Shown: one piece after another, positions 42,357-46,793 of the stretch
How positions within the stretch are numbered: position 1 is the first letter of the stretch
Layout: every line of letters starts with the position of its first letter
Source of the DNA: Nodosilinea sp. P-1105
GTDB taxonomy: Bacteria; Cyanobacteriota; Cyanobacteriia; Phormidesmidales; Phormidesmidaceae
Direction of reading: 5' to 3'
Assembly (NCBI RefSeq): GCF_012911975.1
Contig: NZ_SMDQ01000045.1
Coordinates: 1 to 46,793 of the forward strand
Length of the DNA: 46,793 bases
Made by a program: the position numbers and the translations under genes
The notes under the pieces: model-generated
Told to the model about the DNA's origin: nothing
What the model saw: the letters and a program-made list of their open reading frames with translations, nothing else
Database searches by the model: none

Positions 42357-43328
42357 ATGATCTGGCCCCGCCGTTGGCAACGACTGCGCCGCCGCCTAAA
42401 ACCCTGGTTGGTTTTAGGCCGGGAGGTAATGCAGGTGATTTTGAGTCAGCCTCTGTGGCTGCTGCTCTCCATTGCCTCCACCATTGTCCACGCCGCCCTA
42501 GAGCCTAGCCTGGCCTGGATGGGTAAATCCTTTGTGGATGATTTACAGGGGCAAGACACCGCCCTGCAAGGCTCGCTCTTGAATTATGCCCTGGTGTTTG
42601 GCGGGGTGATTACTGGTTTGGCCGTGATTAAGTTCGGCAATCAAATTCTCAATAAGGTCTACGAAAGTCGGCTGATTATTGTGCTGCAGCGGGCCTATTT
42701 AGAGCGCCGGGGCGCATCTCGGGGGGCCGAAGATGTCTCTCGGCTGCTCTATGACACCGAGCAAGCCAAACGGGGCCTCGACATTATCTATAAAGACTCC
42801 TGGAAGATTGTGTCCCAAACGTTGTCGGTGGTGGTGTGGCAGCTGAGTCTGGCCCCCCAGTGGCTGCCCGCCCTGCTGCTGACGGTGGTGCCCCCCATGG
42901 CCCTGGTGCTACTGTTTGGCCGCTGGATTCAGCAGGCCAGCCTGGAAATTTTGGGCTTGCAAGGACAAATTGCCGGGTCTACAGGCCGCGATCGCCAGCT
43001 CCAGCTGTTTCGCCACCAGGAGTCGTTCTTTCGCTATGGCGTGCGCCTCGAAGCCCTCAAGGCCGGAGCCGAGGTGATGATGGATTTGCTCACCTGGTTT
43101 GGCCTCCTGCTGCTGGCCATCCTAGCGTTGGTGGTCAATCTAAATATTTTGCCCCAGGAGATTACCGCCGGAGATCTAGCCCTATTTGCCGTCAACCTGA
43201 ATCTACTTTCTAAGCCCTTAGGGGAAATCGTCAAGGTCTACAACAAAGGGCGAGAGAGCTACCCGGCGGTGCTGCGGGTGCTTCAACCTGAGGCGGCTCC
43301 CCTACCCAAAGGAGGTGTTCATGGGTAA
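42357..43328 (+). CDS. ABC-exporter transmembrane domain protein without ATPase domain (paralogue A)
   Basis: 323 residues. A basic N-terminus (RRWQRLRRRLKPW) precedes about five or six transmembrane helices laid out like a type IV ABC exporter membrane domain. The sequence ends at AGDLALFAVNLNLLSKPLGE followed by IVKVYNKGRESYPAVLRVLQ. These align in position with the last helix and linker of the full transporter downstream (FLAYLGQVNQPAKKF...AACERLFETLD), exactly where a nucleotide-binding domain would begin. No Walker A or LSGGQ is present. It starts 9 nt after the TonB gene stop. It is likely a partner subunit of the downstream transporter. Function is otherwise unknown. Confidence 0.8.
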   Translation: MIWPRRWQRLRRRLKPWLVLGREVMQVILSQPLWLLLSIASTIVHAALEPSLAWMGKSFVDDLQGQDTALQGSLLNYALVFGGVITGLAVIKFGNQILNKVYESRLIIVLQRAYLERRGASRGAEDVSRLLYDTEQAKRGLDIIYKDSWKIVSQTLSVVVWQLSLAPQWLPALLLTVVPPMALVLLFGRWIQQASLEILGLQGQIAGSTGRDRQLQLFRHQESFFRYGVRLEALKAGAEVMMDLLTWFGLLLLAILALVVNLNILPQEITAGDLALFAVNLNLLSKPLGEIVKVYNKGRESYPAVLRVLQPEAAPLPKGGVHG

Positions 43329-44289
43329 TTTTATGGGCCTGGTACAGCACCCCCAATGGAGCCAGCTCTTGTCTCTATTCAAAGACATGGTGCAGGTACT
43401 ACTGCGCCACCCCCTCTGGCTCAGCCTTTCCATTGGTTCCACGGTGCTCAGCGTCTCCCTAGAGCCGAGTCTGGCCTTGCTAGGCCGCAACTTCGTCAAC
43501 CAGCTCCAGGATGACAGCACCGCCCTAGAAGACTCTCTGGTTAGCTACGTACTGGTGTTTGGCGGCGTACTAGTGGGCCTGGGGCTGATTAAATTTGGCG
43601 ATAAGGTACTCAACAAAATCTATGACCTGCGTCTGATCATTGCCCTCCAGCGCACCTACCTAGAGCGCCGCCACCAAGAACGGGGAGCCCAGGACATTGC
43701 CCGCCTGCTCTACGACTGCGACCAGGCCAAGGGCGGCATGGATATTCTCTACAAAGACGCCTGGAAGATTGTAGCCGGGGTGGTCTCTGTGCTGGTGTGG
43801 CAGCTTAGCCTGGCCCCCGAATGGCTGCCCGCTCTGGTCTTGGCCGTCCTGCCCCCGGTGCTGATTGTGCTGGCCTTCGGCCACTGGATTCAGCGCCTCA
43901 GCCTCGATATGCTGCGGCTCCAGGGGCAAATTGCCGCCTCCACCGATGAAGTTAACCGCCTGCGGCTGTTCGCCCACCAGGAAACCTTCTTTCAGCGCAC
44001 CATTCGACTGGAGTTTTTTAAGAAAGGCTCAGAGGTGCTGATCGACCTGCTGGCCTGGGTCGGGCTGCTGGCGGTGATTTTTCTCGCCTCCCTATGGGAT
44101 ATTGGCCTGCTGCCCGAAGAGGTGCGCGCTGGCGATCTGGCCCTGTTTGCCGTTAACCTCAATCTGCTCTCGAAGCCCATGGGCGACATCGGCAAGGTGT
44201 ACAACAAAGGCCGCGAAGCCTACCCCGCCCTGCTGCGGGTTTTGCAGCCCGATCGCGCGATCGCTTTAGGTATGGAGAAGATGAACTAA
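43321..44289 (+). CDS. ABC-exporter transmembrane domain protein without ATPase domain (paralogue B)
   Basis: 322 residues. ATG 43321 is preferred over GTG 43315 because AAAGGAGGT (43308-43316) sits at ideal spacing; the gene overlaps paralogue A by 8 nt. It aligns almost without gaps to paralogue A. For example, 36 of 41 residues are identical from AGDLALFAVNLNLLSKP to YPA-LRVLQP, and LxxxLSLAPxWLPAL, YLERR and RLLYD blocks are shared. It also lacks any ATPase motif. The tandem pair must come from an old duplication, since the DNA has diverged while helices, termini and the KVYNKGRE segment are kept, implying selection for both copies. Confidence 0.8.
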   Translation: MGNFMGLVQHPQWSQLLSLFKDMVQVLLRHPLWLSLSIGSTVLSVSLEPSLALLGRNFVNQLQDDSTALEDSLVSYVLVFGGVLVGLGLIKFGDKVLNKIYDLRLIIALQRTYLERRHQERGAQDIARLLYDCDQAKGGMDILYKDAWKIVAGVVSVLVWQLSLAPEWLPALVLAVLPPVLIVLAFGHWIQRLSLDMLRLQGQIAASTDEVNRLRLFAHQETFFQRTIRLEFFKKGSEVLIDLLAWVGLLAVIFLASLWDIGLLPEEVRAGDLALFAVNLNLLSKPMGDIGKVYNKGREAYPALLRVLQPDRAIALGMEKMN

Positions 44290-46157
44290 TGCAAGCCAAC
44301 ATGATTCGCAAGATAGCGGAGCGCGACCCGGTGACGCTACAGACCGAGGCGTCGGTGTTTCAGCTCTATGGACGGCTGCTGGGCTATGTGTTTCAGCATC
44401 GGGGAGGGCTGGTGATGGGGTTTATCAGCATTGTTGGGGTGTCGCTTTTGCAGGTGCTGATTCCTCAGATCACCCGCTATGTGATCGATACCTTGATTCC
44501 GGCCCAGCGGTTTGATCTGCTGATTTGGGTGGGGCTGAGCATTGTAGCGATCGCCCTGCTCCTGGGTACCTTTAATTTCCTCAAAAGCTATAGCCTGGCC
44601 CTGGTGGGGCAGCGCACCATCTACCAGTTGCGCAATGACCTGTACCAGCATTTGCAAAAACTGTCCCTGGGCTACTTCGAGAACCAGCGCACCGGGGCAC
44701 TGATGGCCCGCCTCACCCAGGATGTCGATTCGCTGCAAACCCTGATTACCGCCGACGCTGCTGAGCTGATTGCTGAGATCGTGACTTTCTCAGCGGTCGT
44801 TACTTACCTGTTTTATGCCGACTGGTCGCTGACCCTGATGATTTTGGCCACCCTACCCATAATGGTGGGGCTGACCCAGCTATTTGGCACCCGCATGCGG
44901 GGGGCTTACCGCCAGGCGCGGGAGCAGGGGGCTGAGGTGAGCAACCACCTGCAAGAAACCCTGACTAATATGAAGGTGATCAAAGCCTGCGCCAACGAGG
45001 GCTACGAAATCGATCGATTCTCTGACTACAACCAGCAAAACCTGGAGGCCAACGTGCGGGTGGTGAAGCTGTGGTCGGCGTTTTCTCCGGTGATTGATTT
45101 TATGAACTACCTGGGTTATGTGATTGTGCTGGTCTATGGCGCCTGGGAGGTAATGCGGGGGCGGCTCACCATTGGCGAAATGACGGCGTTTTTAGCCTAT
45201 CTAGGCCAGGTCAACCAACCCGCTAAAAAATTTAGCAAGTTAATGCACGCGCTACAAAAGGCCGCTGCCGCCTGCGAGCGCCTGTTTGAGACGCTGGATA
45301 CCGAACCCGACATTCAGGAAAAACCCGACGCCCTGGAGTTGCCCCCCGTGCAGGGAAACCTCAAGTTTGAGTCCGTAGACTTTGCCTACAGCCCCGGTCA
45401 GCCGGTGCTCCAGCAGTTCAGCCTAGAGATCCAGCCGGGCACCACGGTGGCACTGGTTGGCCCCTCTGGGGCAGGCAAGAGCACCATCGCCAGTCTCGCC
45501 ACCCGATTCTATGACCCCCAGAAGGGCCGTATTTTGATGGATGGCTATGATTTACGCGATCTGACCTTTAATTCTCTCCGTCGCCAGATGGGCATTGTTT
45601 CCCAAGAAACCCTGCTGATCTACGGCACCGTGCGAGACAACATTGCCTATGGCAAACCCGGCGTCACCGACGAAACCATCGAAGTCGCCGCTCGGGCGGC
45701 CCATGCCCACGAGTTCATTACGGCCCTGCCCCAGGGGTACGACACCCTGATTGGCGAACGGGGAGTAAAGCTGTCTGGGGGCCAGCGACAGCGCCTGGCG
45801 ATCGCCCGTGCCCTGGTCAAAGATCCCGCCTTTCTGATCCTGGACGAGGCTACCTCGTCCCTCGATACCGAATCGGAGGCACTGATTCAGGCAGCTCTAG
45901 ATCGGCTGATGCATGGAGAGCCGAACTCAGGCGGCGATCGCACCTGCCTCGTTATCGCCCATCGGCTATCCACTGTACAAAAAGCTGACTGTATCGTAGT
46001 CCTAGAACATGGGCAGATCGTAGAAATGGGAACCCATGTAGCGTTACTTGCTCGACAGGGACGTTATGCCGATTTGTGTCAAGGACAATTTTTTGTGGCC
46101 GACCCTTCAGCATCTGATCTAGGCATTGTTAATAAGGGGGTACGGGCCACAGCGTAG
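44289..46157 (+). CDS. ABC transporter, exporter-type half-transporter (TMD-NBD)
   Basis: 622 residues; the start overlaps the previous stop by one base (TAATG). A six-helix membrane domain covers about 25-320. The ATPase domain has Walker A GPSGAGKST at 391-399, the Q-loop in VSQETLLIYGT, signature LSGGQ at 495-499, Walker B LILDE at 516-520 and the H-loop in VIAHRLST. All ATPase motifs are intact, so the homodimer alone could work. Packing directly behind two ATPase-less paralogous membrane domains and a TonB receptor suggests a multi-subunit transporter. Exporter-fold importers of iron chelates (YbtPQ, IrtAB) are precedents. Confidence 0.93.
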   Translation: MQANMIRKIAERDPVTLQTEASVFQLYGRLLGYVFQHRGGLVMGFISIVGVSLLQVLIPQITRYVIDTLIPAQRFDLLIWVGLSIVAIALLLGTFNFLKSYSLALVGQRTIYQLRNDLYQHLQKLSLGYFENQRTGALMARLTQDVDSLQTLITADAAELIAEIVTFSAVVTYLFYADWSLTLMILATLPIMVGLTQLFGTRMRGAYRQAREQGAEVSNHLQETLTNMKVIKACANEGYEIDRFSDYNQQNLEANVRVVKLWSAFSPVIDFMNYLGYVIVLVYGAWEVMRGRLTIGEMTAFLAYLGQVNQPAKKFSKLMHALQKAAAACERLFETLDTEPDIQEKPDALELPPVQGNLKFESVDFAYSPGQPVLQQFSLEIQPGTTVALVGPSGAGKSTIASLATRFYDPQKGRILMDGYDLRDLTFNSLRRQMGIVSQETLLIYGTVRDNIAYGKPGVTDETIEVAARAAHAHEFITALPQGYDTLIGERGVKLSGGQRQRLAIARALVKDPAFLILDEATSSLDTESEALIQAALDRLMHGEPNSGGDRTCLVIAHRLSTVQKADCIVVLEHGQIVEMGTHVALLARQGRYADLCQGQFFVADPSASDLGIVNKGVRATA

Positions 46158-46227
46158 ACGCTGTCAGGTCTTCTACACAGGCATAATTGCTACTGAGATA
46201 AGTACAAAAGCGGGAAATTACCATCTG

Positions 46228-46722
46228 ATGATCGATGTGCTGACGGGGATACAAATCGCGGTCTTGGGGGTAAGCTATCTGGCTCTGGGGATCGGCTATG
46301 TGCCTGGGTTACGGATGAATCGCGCCACCATTGCGCTGGTCAGCTCGGCGGTGTTGATCGCCCTAGGCACCCTCAGTCTGGATGAAGCCTGGCGGGCGAT
46401 CGATGCTAATACCATCGTGTTTTTACTCAGCATGATGGTGGTCAATGCGTACCTGTCCTATGCGGGGTTCTTCAAGCTGGCACTGCTGTACCTGCTACGG
46501 TTCACGCGCAGTCCCCTGGGCCTATTGGGGTTGCTAACCGTGGGCACAGGCATATTGTCGGCACTTTTCTTAAATGACACGTTGGCGCTGGTGAGCACTC
46601 CTCTGACAGTACAGTTAACTCGGTCGCTGAAGCTCAACCCGGTTCCTTACCTGCTGGCGATCGCCGGAGCCACCAATATCGGCTCTGTAGCAACCCTCAG
46701 TGGAAATCCGCAAAACTATTAG
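46228..46722 (+). pseudogene. SLC13/ArsB-like anion permease, truncated after ~164 residues
   Basis: ATG 46228 starts a membrane protein with about five helices. It includes MNRATIALVSSAVLIALGTL, ANTIVFLLSMMVVNAYLS and LNDTLALVSTPLTVQLTRSL, and ends in GATNIGSVATLSGNPQNY and a TAG at 46720-46722. This is the N-terminal third to half of a citrate/arsenite-type (IT superfamily) permease. The conserved NPQN is normally followed by Met and further helices. Homology stops after codon NPQN and transposon-like repeats begin two bases after the stop codon, so the gene is interrupted by an insertion whose body lies outside the window. It begins 70 nt after the ABC gene. Confidence 0.8.
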
Positions 46723-46723
46723 A

Positions 46724-46765
46724 TGACAATTACTTTGGCGGGTGACGACAACTATTTTGGCGGGT
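46724..46765. mobile_element. Probable transposon end with two 20-nt repeats
   Basis: TGACAATTACTTTGGCGGGT (46724-46743) and CGACAACTATTTTGGCGGGT (46746-46765) match at 17 of 20 positions and are spaced 22 bp apart, about two helical turns. They start where the permease reading frame loses homology. Short repeats at this spacing are typical transposase-binding sites at the ends of Tn7/Tn5053/Mu-like elements, although an ordinary IS is possible. Only 28 bases follow, so no transposase gene can be seen. Confidence 0.5.
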
Positions 46766-46793
46766 AGTACAGCGCTAGGAATAGCCGACGTCA

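Overview
The window is cyanobacterial. It carries ndhA-ndhI-ndhG-ndhE, a high-light-inducible (Hli) protein, a Ycf46-type AAA ATPase, a DUF3153 lipoprotein, the cyanobacterial 2-oxoglutarate decarboxylase/SSADH pair, and many GCGATCGC (HIP1) octamers. The GC-rich composition and gene set would suit a Leptolyngbya/Nodosilinea-like filamentous lineage, but the genus cannot be fixed from the sequence. Mobile DNA marks both edges: the 3' end of an IS4-type transposase at 1-168, and a truncated anion permease followed at once by 20-nt transposon-end-like repeats at 46724-46765.

Layout. 1-870: transposase tail and a long structured leader. 871-3976: SSADH and 2-oxoglutarate decarboxylase, the bypass that closes the cyanobacterial TCA cycle. 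4116-7434: hypothetical membrane-anchored protein, nitrilase-family amidase, Na+/H+ antiporter. 7481-8246: tRNA-Thr(TGT), its terminator, then an hsdM remnant joined to a broken ISL3 transposase. 8339-13495 (minus strand): TRIC-type channel, secreted S1 protease, sugar-binding lipoprotein, SDR enzyme. 13814-18361: small hypothetical, a 56-residue Hli protein, HNH nuclease, PdeM phosphoesterase, Ca2+-type P-ATPase. 18596-22317: DUF3153 lipoprotein, LapA-type protein with a strikingly structured leader, ScpA, sugar-phosphate nucleotidyltransferase. 22634-27816: Ycf46-like ATPase, DUF1361 protein, S10 carboxypeptidase, two small membrane proteins. 27829-33271 (minus strand): ndhA-I-G-E-nadK and citrate synthase. 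33604-35794 (minus strand): HTH protein with a long disordered linker and an orphan membrane sensor-like protein.

36217-46157 is the most distinctive region. A small membrane protein is divergent from an OmpR-type regulator and its histidine kinase, with a Fur-box-like sequence between them. Downstream lie an FTR1 iron permease, a TonB-dependent receptor (one frameshift), two tandem ABC-exporter membrane domains with no ATPase domain, and a full ABC half-exporter. The last four reading frames are tightly packed or overlapping. I read this as a metal or metallophore transport locus that uses an exporter-fold ABC system with unusual ATPase-less partner subunits.

Central metabolism is well represented: citrate synthase feeds the TCA cycle, the 2-OGDC/SSADH pair completes it, NDH-1 uses reductant, and NadK, the last gene of the ndh cluster, makes NADP+. 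Several families of palindromic or tandem repeats lie between genes.
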